From: Diogma glabrata
Taxonomy: Eukaryota > Arthropoda > Insecta > Diptera > Cylindrotomidae
Reading direction: 5' to 3'
Assembly (NCBI GenBank): GCA_963693315.1
Contig: OY856186.1
Coordinates: forward strand, 88,975,534 to 89,039,533
DNA length: 64,000 nt
The position numbers were made by a program, and so were the translations under genes. The notes below the pieces were generated by a model. That model saw nothing but the letters and a program-made list of their open reading frames with translations. It made no database searches and was not told the origin of the DNA. Position 1 is the stretch's first letter. Every line of letters starts with the position of its first letter. Below, piece by piece: positions 36,957 to 46,979 of this stretch.

Positions 36957-39944
36957 GACCAGGGGTCTTCACAGGGTACCCCTCAATTTTTTGTTATTTT
37001 GTGATGTGAGTGCATTTTGACGAGCGATTGTAGAAAAACTACTGAATCGATTTTCATAAATGATATGTCGTTGAATAGGTATTAGAACAAAGTTTTTAAA
37101 AATGTACACTGTTAATTTTTTGAAATAATTTTTAACGGTGTAACATAAGAAAAAAACGGTGAAATTGAAAAAAAGATGGCATAGCCTTTTTTTTTTTTAA
37201 CTAAATTGAAGCTTATTTTAAATCTAACCACTTGTGAAAGTTTAGGACACGCGTTATTTTTTGTTTTAAAGATAAAATTCGTTGTGCATATGACTGTCGG
37301 GAATCAGTTTTTTTTGTTCTGAAGGAAAATTATAAAAATGGCGTTGTAAACTAAGAGATTTTTTTTTATGTTAAATATCAAATATTTTATTATTAGATGA
37401 ACTTTTTAAAATATTATAAAAATTATATATGTAGTACAATAAATAAAATAAATACAACTGTTAAAAATGATTTACTTATTTTACAAACAGAAGTTTCTTT
37501 GGAATAGGAAAACAGTTCTGCAATTATTTTCTTTGTATTAGATGGCAGAAAAAAATGAAATGTTTATTTGTCACTTTTTGTAATCACTTGTCACTCTTAT
37601 AAAAAATAATTTGACAGTCTCGACTGCAAACAAAAAACCGTATAAATAACCAAATCTATTTAGGAACTTTTGAATGGAGAAGTATTATGTTCGTATTATG
37701 TTATTATGGTCATAAAGTAAAAGATTGTATTTTAACATTAAATTACAAATATTTTATTATTGAATAAACTTTTTAAAGTATCATACAAATTATATATGTA
37801 GGTTAAAGGAAATAAATATAGTTATTAAAAATTATTTACTTATTTTACATTTAAAAGTTTCTTTTGAGTTGGAAAACATTTTTGCATTTATTGTCTTAGT
37901 ATCTAATGGTACAAAAAAATGAAATTTTTGAGTTCCACTTATAGTAATCGCATTTTTATATCGATTTTGTAATTTTTTTTGTTAATTGATATTCATTTTT
38001 ATCGGCGTATCCAAAGTTCATGGTAGATTCCCATTTTAAAGCCCATTCGAAAAGTTTTTTTGGTGTATCAATAATATCTTTGCCCGCCATACTATAACGG
38101 TGTGCAGCACGCTTCAGTGTACCACCAATTCCATCACAAGGTCCCTTTCCATGGCTGGTAGCATGAAACTGCCATTCTGCATCAACCTTAAAGACTTTTT
38201 TGTGGTGGCATAAGTTAATTAGGTTATGTTTATTTTTGTATTGAGAAGGTGCACCGTCAGTGTTATAAATTATTTTCGTAATCTTAGAATTTATATGCGT
38301 TTTGATGAATTCAATAAGTTTTGTAATGAAAAGATGGTAGTACTGTTGTGATCGTTTATATCCGAAATGAGTATAAAACTTCGGTGTTGTATATATTCAC
38401 TTGCGGTACTTTTAAAATAAATGACAAATGGATGAATAGTAGCTTGTGAATTATTATAATAATAGCCTTGAACCGCATCCTGAATTATGAAGCCGTAGCT
38501 TTCAGAAAAATCCCCTTGAACGAAGCACTCTCCTGCTTCTAAATTTTTTTTTTTTCCTCAATGAATGTAGATTGTTGTTTTGCTATAAAGTTGTGTGGTA
38601 TCAAAATTTGTAAACGGTAAATAAATTTTTTCATAAATTCTTCTACAGTTCCTATTAAAGTATCCAAATTGCATCGATCAGTGGTATTCCATTGTTGATA
38701 TTTGACTTGAAGGATTCCTTTAACGTCAAAATCATTTAGTAATTTTTCTTCCAGTTGTTGAAGTTTTTTTGAACATTCATTGCACTTTAAAGTATGACAA
38801 TCTTCTGTTAATTCACCACATGAAACAAAGTCAATTAATGTTTTATAATTCTGGAAAGCAGCATCAGTAATTCAAGACATCTTAGAGTGTTGAATCATTA
38901 GTTTCATATTCTGATGTTTGGTACACACGCACACATTATGAACTCCTTGGGATAATTTTATACATTCTTGTGGTCGAAGGGATGGAAATTTAGTAAATCC
39001 TATTTTCACATCAGGAAACTTATTTTTAAACTCCACATAAGCTTCATTTAATGTACATAGCAATAAGCGCTTTTGTGTTTTTATGCGCTCATCTCCTTTT
39101 TTAAAAGATATTGCATCTCGTTTGCCTGGCAATAATCTACTGATTTCATCACTTTTATAGAACTGCTCCACAACATTTATATCTGTTGTGGATACACCTC
39201 TTTTATCCGTCGCAGATGAATGCTGAAAATTATTTTCATGTAGAGTTTTACTTTTTTCAACCAAATGACGCGTAGCATTACTGTTGTTTGTTATTATAAT
39301 TATATTGTTATTATAATTATATTATTATATTTAAAAATATAATAATTTATATTATTATATTTAAAAAAAAATTCTACTTGAAGTCGTATTTTTCATTTAT
39401 CAAAGGCTATCTATAAACTAAAAATAAACCAAATTAAAAAGGGTCGAGTCAAAATGTCGCAAAATTTTGCTGAGCTTGACTGAAATTGCTTTTTAAAAAG
39501 TTCATTTAATAATAAAATATTTGATATTTAACATAAAAAAAAATCTGAATCTAAAAGTCGCCATTTTTATAATTTTCCTTCAGAACAAAATAAACTGATT
39601 CCCGACAGTCATATGCACAACGAATTTTATCTTTAAAACAAAAAATAACACAAGTCCCAAACTTTCACAAGTGGTTAGATATAAAATAAGCTTCAATTTA
39701 GTTTAAAAAAAAAAGGCTATGCCATCTTTTTTTCAATTACACCGTTTTTTTCTTATGTTACACCGTTAAAAATTATTTCAAAAAATTAACAGTGTACATT
39801 TTTAAAAACTTTGTTCTAATACCTATTCAACGACATATTATTTATGAAAATCGATTCAGTGGTTTTTCTACAATCGCTCGTCAAAATGCACTCACATCAC
39901 AAAATAACAAAAAATTGAGGGGCACCCTGTGAAGACCCCTGGTC
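36957..39944 (-). mobile_element. 3.0-kb DNA transposon with terminal inverted repeats of about 450 bp
   Basis: The ends GACCAGGGGTCTTCACAGGG (36957) and CCCTGTGAAGACCCCTGGTC (to 39944) are exact reverse complements, apart from small differences further in. Similarity continues inward to about 37402 and 39497, so each repeat is about 446 bp. A second, diverged copy of the inner part of the left repeat region (about 37366-37575) lies at about 37737-37945. The minus strand between the repeats encodes one transposase-like protein. No unambiguous target duplication is visible. The superfamily is uncertain; Sola-like is one possibility. Confidence 0.85.
37956..39264 (-). pseudogene. transposase of the long-TIR element, one stop and one frameshift
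   Basis: The minus strand reads about 435 codons. The N-terminal part (39264-38872) includes VVEQFYKSDEISRLLPGKRD, FKNKFPDVKIGFTKF, CIKLSQGVHNVCVC. An in-frame TGA after HSKMS is followed in the same frame by LKCNECSKKLQQLE, LQVKYQQW, AGECFVQGDFSESYGF and NNSQATIHPFVIYF. A one-base shift near 38390 leads to IIYNTDGAPSQYKN, AEWQFHATSHGKGPCDGIGG, and a C-terminus MNFGYADKNEYQLT. GDFSE, TDGA and CDGIGG are the likely acidic catalytic positions; I know this motif set from uncharacterised arthropod proteins of transposon origin. The 5' end is replaced by a (TTATAA)-like microsatellite near 39290-39360, so the true start is lost. Confidence 0.7.
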
Positions 39945-40136
39945 AAATGGTTTGCAAAAATGACTTTAAATTATGTTTATTTTTCTTCTTAGGAAGGTAT
40001 TCCTTAAATCAGTCTTTAAAACATTTTCCGGTTTTCGGAATGTAAAATTTTCACAAAAATCACATTTAATTTTGTAAATTATTGAGCATGATTCTAATTG
40101 GATATTTAGTTTTGGTTTCAATTCTTTATTTTTATA

Positions 40137-40197
<61 letters not shown>

Positions 40198-40439
40198 TTT
40201 AGGCTGTTATACTTATATTTTTTTAAATAATTCCTTATAATATTAGGCATATGATTTGTACCTTCCATTTTATCAAACATTATTTAATATAGGTTACAAG
40301 GAAATTTAAATAAATTAATTTTCTTGGCGGTGTATTTAGTCGTTAACACAGTGTACTTATTATGAACTAGACATAAAATATGTTTCCTACAAATATATTT
40401 AGAATTATAGCTTTGCTGATACCTACTATAATTAAAAAT
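39945..40439. other. AT-rich gap including a (TA)n tract
   Basis: It contains a pure TA microsatellite at about 40141-40194. The left end of hAT relic 2 should lie here or be missing; the expected CAGTGGCGTAGCTAG was not found. Confidence 0.5.
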
Positions 40440-40501
40440 ATTTTTTTAGATTTCGTTTAGCAAATATCGCAAAAAATAAATATGCTACGAGGAGTGCATA
40501 C

Positions 40502-41698
40502 TTCTTAAAGAAAAAGTGGGTTCAAGCAGAAAAAGACCAAACAGGCTAAAATAGATGCAGTTCAGAGCATATCTGGATCCCTCTATAAATATGTTACAAA
40601 ACCCGATGATATCTAAGGTTCATCAAAAAAAACTGATTCTCACGTTGATGCAACGAATGTTTGAGAGAATATTGGCTCATCTTCGGAAAGTAACAGCGAC
40701 AATACAGAATAAAAATGATAACCTATGATGAAGACGAATTAGAAAGAAATACTGAAAATGACAGTGATAATGCTGCTAATGCTTCTACTATCGAAGACAG
40801 TATTTGCATGGGTGAATCACTTCAGGAAGAGATGTATCACATTGGAATATACTCGTCTCTGATAATGTTCGCATACAAATCATAAAAAAGGAAGTGAACA
40901 TTTTCAAAATAGAGAAGGGTCGTTTGCTACTGTATCTAGACACTGGTTTGACATAAAAGGTGATGTTCGCCATCTTTCTACAGAATGGTATTATAAAGTG
41001 ATGCCTTATGGTGAAAAAATTCTGCGGTCATGGATGGTTTATTCTCCTTTAAATAATAACCTGTACTGCTTTTGCTGTCGCATATTAGCTGTCACCAATA
41101 GTAATAACACAAAATCTACAGCTGGATTTCAGAAGTGGTGGAAACTAAATCGCAAAGTAACCGACCATGAAACTTCAAATGAACATCTGCAGCCAAATTC
41201 TGTAATTGTGAAGCGGTGAAGTGATAAGTTTTTTAATGAAAAGAAACGAAAAAATTTTTATCACTTCACCGCTTCACAATTACAGAATTTGGCTGCTGGA
41301 GAACTTTTAAAAGTGGCAAACTTTGGAAATGAGGTTAAAATTCAATTAAACGATGAGTCTCCGGCTGAGTCTCCTAGCCTTGCAATTAATAGATAATGAA
41401 AAACAGAAATGGAAGCATTTTTTATCTAGATTATTGGATATAGCTTTGTTATTATCTAAACAAAACCTAACATTTCGTTGACATGATGAAGGACAAAGTT
41501 CTTCAAATAAAGGCAATTTTTAGAACTAGTCAATCTATTGTCAAAGTATGCTGCTGAACACATTTTGAATTTGAAGCATGGTAAATCATCACACGTATCA
41601 TATTTGTCACCAGATATACAAAATGAGTTCATAAATGTTTTAGCGAACCACGTAAAGTTTAAGCTTGTCAAAGAAATTAGATCGGTTAAATATTTTGG
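40502..41698 (+). pseudogene. hAT transposase (ZMYM1-like), N-terminal part with TTF zinc finger
   Basis: Early segments in shifting frames read AKIDAVQSISGSLYKYV and then SSSESNSDN. The open frame to 41219 carries HFQNREGSFATVSRHWF, GEKILRSWMVYSP, LYCFCCRILAV and FQKWWKLNRKVTDHETSNEH. That is the TTF-type zinc finger (C-F-C-C ... H-x-x-S-x-x-H) which precedes the catalytic domain in this clade. A perfect hairpin (41189-41296) then breaks the frame. Further on, LDIALLLSKQNLTFR, LVNLLSKYAAEHIL, VSYLSPDIQNEFINVLAN and VKEIRSVKYFG belong to the catalytic-domain start. The last codons coincide with the RTE target site. Confidence 0.82.
41189..41296. repeat. perfect 39-bp inverted repeat within the hAT transposase
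   Basis: Arms 41189-41227 (GCAGCCAAATTCTGTAATTG onward) and 41258-41296 are exact reverse complements around a 30-base spacer. The arms are part of transposase coding sequence on one side, so the structure looks like a templated inverted duplication. Confidence 0.95.
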
Positions 41699-42862
41699 GT
41701 AGCGAAATCCGAAATTCGACGTCCACGCCGTGCTGCCTGGTTAATGCTGACAGAATTAGGTTGGTGTACCGGAGACAAGCAGGGTTAAAAACTGCTTAGT
41801 CAATCATGGTACATCATGGCGAATTGGCGCCTTAAAACCAATGCGACTCAAGCGTCTGTTCTCCATGGTAGGGGCGGCTTGAAGCGGGCGTCTGTCTTGG
41901 ATCAAGCGGCTCGCTATATAAACGTGTCAAAAGGTTGTTTCTGGTAACCTTAAGATGCAGAACGGACCCATTCACGACAATTTGGGTTGGGCCTAAGGTT
42001 AACACCCTAACCCCGGAAAAAAAATTATTTGTTAAATTTGGAAATCAGAAAAGAAAAACAGACCCGGACAAAAACAACAGAATTTTACCTGGACGTGAAA
42101 AAGGACCAGACTACCGAATCGGAACGTGGAACGTGCGCAGCCTGAGCGCTCCTGATGCTCTTATAAGTCTAGAAACAGAGGCTGAGAGGTATGGGATGGA
42201 TATCATAGCTCTGCAAGAAATTAGACAGCCAATAATCGGAAAACAAGATTTGGATAGTCACTCTCTATACTGTAGTGGTCATCCTTCTCGAAGAGAATTT
42301 GGAACTGGCTTTCTTGTTGGTGCACGCATACAAGAAGCCGTGATGAAATTCATCCCGGTCAGTGAGAGGATTTGCTACCTACGTGTTCGTGGTACATATA
42401 ACAATATCTCTCTTATTGCCGTGCATGCACCTACTGAAGCTAAGACCGTCGACGAGAAGGATAATTTCTACATAGCACTGGAAGAGGTTATGAAACAAAC
42501 ACCAACACGCGACTTCACTATGGTTCTTGGTGACTTTAATGGGCAGGTTGGAAGAGATATCTCTTATGGAAATGTGGTGGGCCCCAACAGTCTGCATTTG
42601 AATTCGAATGATAATGGTGAGAGAATGACTGAGTTTGCATTATCAAATAATTTGAGAATTGCCAGTACTTTCTTTCCGCACCGATCGATTCATAAGCAGA
42701 CATGGGTCTCACCGAATGGAAACACTCGAAAACAAATTGATCACGTGCTAGTTACAGCACGTTTCTTTTCGAGTGTTCTGGATGTGCGATCCTTTAGAGG
42801 TGCATACATTGGAAGTGACCACTTTCTTGTATGTGCTAAAATAAGGTTCCACTTCCCAAACC

Positions 42863-44048
42863 TGTAGTATCCAAATAAATATCCAAACACCTAAACTCCC
42901 AAACTTACATCTCGCTAACATTCTTATAAATTTCGAATCTAGTATCTCTGAATATTCCAAATTAATTAATAACATTCCTCAATATCCAAATATAAATTCA
43001 AAATAAATAGTCCAACAAAAACGCAACACTGACCTAAACTCTAGTTTTCCATTTTCAATCGTTCTCAATTATATATCAAAATTTCACAACCGTACATTTA
43101 TTCCAATTTTATTAAAACAATATTTCCGCGTTAATAACCTAAATCTTTATTAAAATTAAAATAAACGTTAATTTCGCGAAATTACATTATGTAATTTTTA
43201 ATAAAATAAAAACAAAAAACTAAAGTTTGGTCAGTAGATCGTTTTTATAGAAATACCAATTAATAATAAGGTCAACGAGTAATCGTTTTTTAAATTATAA
43301 AAGTAATATTTTAAATCAAAATCGCAGTAGTCGGAAAAAACAGTTTTACTAAATCGAATCAAGTCAGTCATTTTTGAGAGTCAATTTTACAAATATAAAA
43401 CAAGCCAGTCAATTTTAAGAAAAATCAATTAAACGGTCAGTTGTTACAAATCAACCAAGTGAAATCGTAAAGTCAAGTGATTCATTAAAATAGTAATTAA
43501 GCGGACCAATAGTGAAGTCAGTGTTCTTTAGTCAATCTTTATTTGACAAATCAATCATTAGGTCAAATTTTAAATATTATAAACAGAGTTTAGTTTACAA
43601 ACTATAAGTTAAGTAAAATATAAAAATAAACCAAAACATTGTGTTATAGTTTTTGTCAAATAAAAGTGATGTTATTTGGAGTTTTAAATATATAAATATA
43701 AACTAAAATATTGAGTTATTGTTTTTGTCAAATAAAAGTGCTGTAATTTGGAGTTCTACTTAAACTTGTGTAAGCTAACCTAAACTTATCACAAAGAGTT
43801 TCCTTCATTTCTTTGGGAAATAAGAACGTTTCGGTTAGAGATTGAGTGCAGTCAATCAACAGACACATCAATAATCATATTAGTTAATTAAAAGCACTGC
43901 ATTTTCCACACGTGAAAGTGTCACCAGCCTTCGAAAGCACTAAAGTATAAAATATAAAATAAAGTATAAAATAAGTAGTGAAATAAAAGCTTAAAACAAA
44001 TATCAGCACTACACATTGTTTTATAGTAGTGTTAACATTTGCACTACA
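42863..44048 (+). repeat. 5' LTR
   Basis: 1186 bp, TG...CA termini with the short inverted repeat TGTAG/CTACA. TATA-like and AATAAA motifs cluster near the 3' side (43940-44000), where transcription start and polyadenylation would be expected. Confidence 0.93.
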
Positions 44049-44050
44049 TT

Positions 44051-44066
44051 TGGCGCAGCCGGTTAG
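44051..44066 (+). promoter_or_regulatory. primer-binding site
   Basis: TGGCGCAGCCGGTTAG, two bases after the LTR. It begins with TGG, as needed to pair with the CCA tail of a tRNA, and resembles the TGGCGCAGTCGG primer site of Gypsy-group elements such as 297 and 17.6 (tRNA-Ser). The primer identity is inferred from that resemblance. Confidence 0.8.
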
Positions 44067-44097
44067 TCCTTTCCGACATAAGGACAAAAAGGAATAT

Positions 44098-44253
44098 ATG
44101 AACCAGCCCTCAGAAGCTAATCAAAAGTTTACACAAGACCTGGGGTCAAGAACGACAAGTCTGACATCATTATCAGCAACACAAAATAAAGGATCATCAG
44201 GATTAACACCTACAACACCAGATAAACGTAAGCTTAAGTTTTTAGATCAGTAA
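44098..44253 (+). CDS. short leader ORF ahead of the Gag-like ORF
   Basis: 51 codons from an ATG (MNQPSEANQKFTQDL ... KRKLKFLDQ, TAA), Ser/Thr-rich and hydrophilic. The start given is the first ATG after the PBS. A GTAAGC at 44226 inside it and a pyrimidine-rich AATCAG at about 44267-44277 would allow splicing toward the main ORF, so it may be the true Gag N-terminus. This is inference. Confidence 0.35.
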   Translation: MNQPSEANQKFTQDLGSRTTSLTSLSATQNKGSSGLTPTTPDKRKLKFLDQ

Positions 44254-44414
44254 ATCAGTAATTTTTTTTTTAATCAGTAACTCAGTAAATTTCATTCAAT
44301 TCTGAACTTTAATTTTCACCACAACCCGAAATTTGGTTATCATCCTTTTTATATTCAATCCGTATTTCCCTGTATTCAATCCGTTAATTCGTTTTCCTGT
44401 AATTTTCATTCAAT

Positions 44415-46979
44415 ATGCTATTTGATATGGTTAACCTATACGAAGTAGTAAAACTAGTCGAAAAACTAGACGGTGATGCCGATGATATTGACGAGGAAAT
44501 AGAACGCTTTATATTTCGCGCTACAACAATTACATTGAAATTGAACGTCCTAGATCAGATAGTTTTTGCACAATTACTGGTTAGACGTATCACAGGTAAA
44601 GCCCTCCTAGCCGTTGAAGACAAGTCATTCAAATCAGTCGAAGACCTAGGATTCATATTACGGAATTACTTCCCACCTTCCACCAGGCAATTAGAAGGAA
44701 CAACAGCCCATACGTTTGCTCAACTCACACAAAGTTTAAGCTCTACAACGTCAAACATTGCATTAAAGATGGCTAATAATCTGCCTAGATTCCCTCTATT
44801 TAACCACCCACCCTCAAATACAACACACACCCCTGCAGAAAGTATAACAAAAACTGATAAACCCTCTCAACTGACATTACTGAATAACAATATAATTCCA
44901 CAAAATCAAAACGTAAATCACATTACCCCACTGCCTTTATTATCTGATATACCATCTTTCCCATCGTTTTCTTCTGCCAATGCAATTTCAAATGTTCCTA
45001 AAACAAACCTTTCGAATTCTACGCAACAACCAACATTTCCTTCAGTATCAAACTACCATGAGAAACTGCAATCCCATTTACACTCTTATTCATATTTACA
45101 GCCAGAAGTAGAAAATATGCCTAACGCTTATAGTACAACTCAAAGTAGCTCCAGTAATTTATCACACATTCCACCATATATCTTTGATCAAAATTCCCCA
45201 TATCCCTCACACCCACCTTCCAATATATCTTGCTACCAACCAGAAAACATAAACAATACATATTCTCAAGCAGAACGACCTAATTCAAACACAAATGTTA
45301 CATCAAAATTAAACTTTAATGTAAACTCTAAATCTTCAAAAACATCTTCAAAATTTTTACAAAGTACAAAACTAAATTTGCCGGACAATTCTGACGTAGA
45401 GCCCGAACCATTAATCAAACAAGAAAGGGTTGCACCTACATTACATTTTAACCCGTCTTGTATTTTCTTGTCAAATAATTTCCCAAATCCAGAAAATAAT
45501 GCATCAAGTCTGCTTCCAATTCTTCCACATGGTTCTGCTGATAATTCTTCAAGTTCACAGGATTCAAACTTAAAAGATAAACTCGAAACAAATGATAACA
45601 AATTTGCTAAAATGCCAAACGGCTCACGCGAAGCAAAACCAAATTCAATCCTCTTTGTAAGCAATCTTACAGAAAAAGTTCTATTATCCAAATCAATCAT
45701 TCAAAATATCCAGAAAACTTCGACCGACCCAATTCAAATTACAGAGCCCGATCCAACCCTTTTCGTAAACAATCTTACAGAAAACGTTCAAATTTTAAAG
45801 CCCAATTCAACATCCCTTGTAAACACTATTACAGAAAATGCTCTGTTATCTTTATCAGATACACATAGTAGCCAAAAATTTCCGACTAACAAAACTAGGT
45901 CAAATACGCCCGACAATAACTCAGACAAATCTCAAATTAAATCAAAAATTATTTCAACGCCAATTCTGTATTCCGAAGTTCTAAAACAAAACATGTCCCG
46001 AAACTTAATGCATATTCCTATAAAAATTTCGAACACAAAGCAAATTTCATCAATACCAACCAAATTAAAAAATACCAAAAATTATACACACCATAGACTA
46101 CAAACTCCCACTTTGAAATATCAAACTAATTCTAATCGTAATGAAAGTAGATTCCAGAAACCAATAATCAGTTCTAAGAAAAATCAATATTTGTCTTCAA
46201 CGACCACATCGAAATTCCATAATAATTCTATTTTTCACAAAAACAAAGTCCAGAAACCAACAAACCCAATCAGTGCTAAGAAAATTCAATATCTGCCTTC
46301 AACTTTGGTAGTCGAAAAGAAATCGTCAAACAAAAAACCAAATATCAAATTACAAAGCCGCCGAAGTATATCTAAAACGATTAACACAAATATTAAAGTT
46401 CGAAAAAATAAAACCGACCAACATTCGATTAAGCTTCAACCAAGCCATTCCTACCACTCCGACACCGAAAATATTAAAACGTTGAACCAGTCTGCTACGA
46501 TAAATTACCATGACTTTAATAACAAAATAACTGTAAGCAACTGCGACAAAAAAATACCCAGACGTATTGAAAATTGGATACACTATCCATTGCAACTTTC
46601 CAAACTGTTGAAATCAATTCTACTATATCTTAGCCTTTCGTGTATTCATGTCAAGAAAACTACTGCCTTACAACTTACACTTCCGATTATAACCAATATA
46701 ATACAATTTCATTCGTATTCGTCTAATTCAGTTAATTGGCTTGAAAATCTGTTCCAAAAATTTGCTGTCTGTTTTTCCAATAATTTACTACCAGCATCTC
46801 GTAAAATCATATTCGACAAAGGAGAAGTTTTCAACTTCATTGCAAAAATTTACATAACCGTTGTTCAGGACAATACATATTTATTATTCAAACACATAAA
46901 TCAAATTCGAAGTAACTTTCCTTCAAAATTACTTTCTAAAGATAAAATTTCCACATTCTTAAAAACAACAGCCTTCTAA
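44415..46979 (+). CDS. Gag-like protein, 854 residues, Ser/Asn/Thr/Lys-rich
   Basis: This is the only long ORF of the LTR element. Residues 1-110 resemble a Gypsy capsid N-terminal region: LYEVVKLVEKLDGD, IERFIFRATTITLKL, RRITGKALLAVED and VEDLGFILRNYFPPSTRQLE (family layout: helix, ITGxA, then a W/V-D-L helix before the QL region). Residues of about 140-700 are low complexity, with internal repeats: LFVSNLTEKV, LFVNNLTENV and SLVNTITENA; and QKPIISSKKNQYLSST against QKPTNPISAKKIQYLPST. The last 120 residues (IHYPLQLSKLLKSILLYLSL, NWLENLFQKFAVCF) are hydrophobic and unrecognised. There is no CCHC knuckle, protease or RT. It is intact and uninterrupted, consistent with a young copy; it may act in packaging or be an unrelated accessory product. 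Confidence 0.7.
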   Translation: MLFDMVNLYEVVKLVEKLDGDADDIDEEIERFIFRATTITLKLNVLDQIVFAQLLVRRITGKALLAVEDKSFKSVEDLGFILRNYFPPSTRQLEGTTAHTFAQLTQSLSSTTSNIALKMANNLPRFPLFNHPPSNTTHTPAESITKTDKPSQLTLLNNNIIPQNQNVNHITPLPLLSDIPSFPSFSSANAISNVPKTNLSNSTQQPTFPSVSNYHEKLQSHLHSYSYLQPEVENMPNAYSTTQSSSSNLSHIPPYIFDQNSPYPSHPPSNISCYQPENINNTYSQAERPNSNTNVTSKLNFNVNSKSSKTSSKFLQSTKLNLPDNSDVEPEPLIKQERVAPTLHFNPSCIFLSNNFPNPENNASSLLPILPHGSADNSSSSQDSNLKDKLETNDNKFAKMPNGSREAKPNSILFVSNLTEKVLLSKSIIQNIQKTSTDPIQITEPDPTLFVNNLTENVQILKPNSTSLVNTITENALLSLSDTHSSQKFPTNKTRSNTPDNNSDKSQIKSKIISTPILYSEVLKQNMSRNLMHIPIKISNTKQISSIPTKLKNTKNYTHHRLQTPTLKYQTNSNRNESRFQKPIISSKKNQYLSSTTTSKFHNNSIFHKNKVQKPTNPISAKKIQYLPSTLVVEKKSSNKKPNIKLQSRRSISKTINTNIKVRKNKTDQHSIKLQPSHSYHSDTENIKTLNQSATINYHDFNNKITVSNCDKKIPRRIENWIHYPLQLSKLLKSILLYLSLSCIHVKKTTALQLTLPIITNIIQFHSYSSNSVNWLENLFQKFAVCFSNNLLPASRKIIFDKGEVFNFIAKIYITVVQDNTYLLFKHINQIRSNFPSKLLSKDKISTFLKTTAF

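Noticed and set aside
43884..44087. Minus-strand ORF repeated at 50137-50328
   Set aside because: It occurs twice only because it lies in the LTR; it is low complexity and antisense to the element.
45266..46595. Minus-strand ORFs of 144 and 81 codons within the Gag-like gene
   Set aside because: They lie opposite the intact 854-codon ORF, show no motif and reflect its codon bias.
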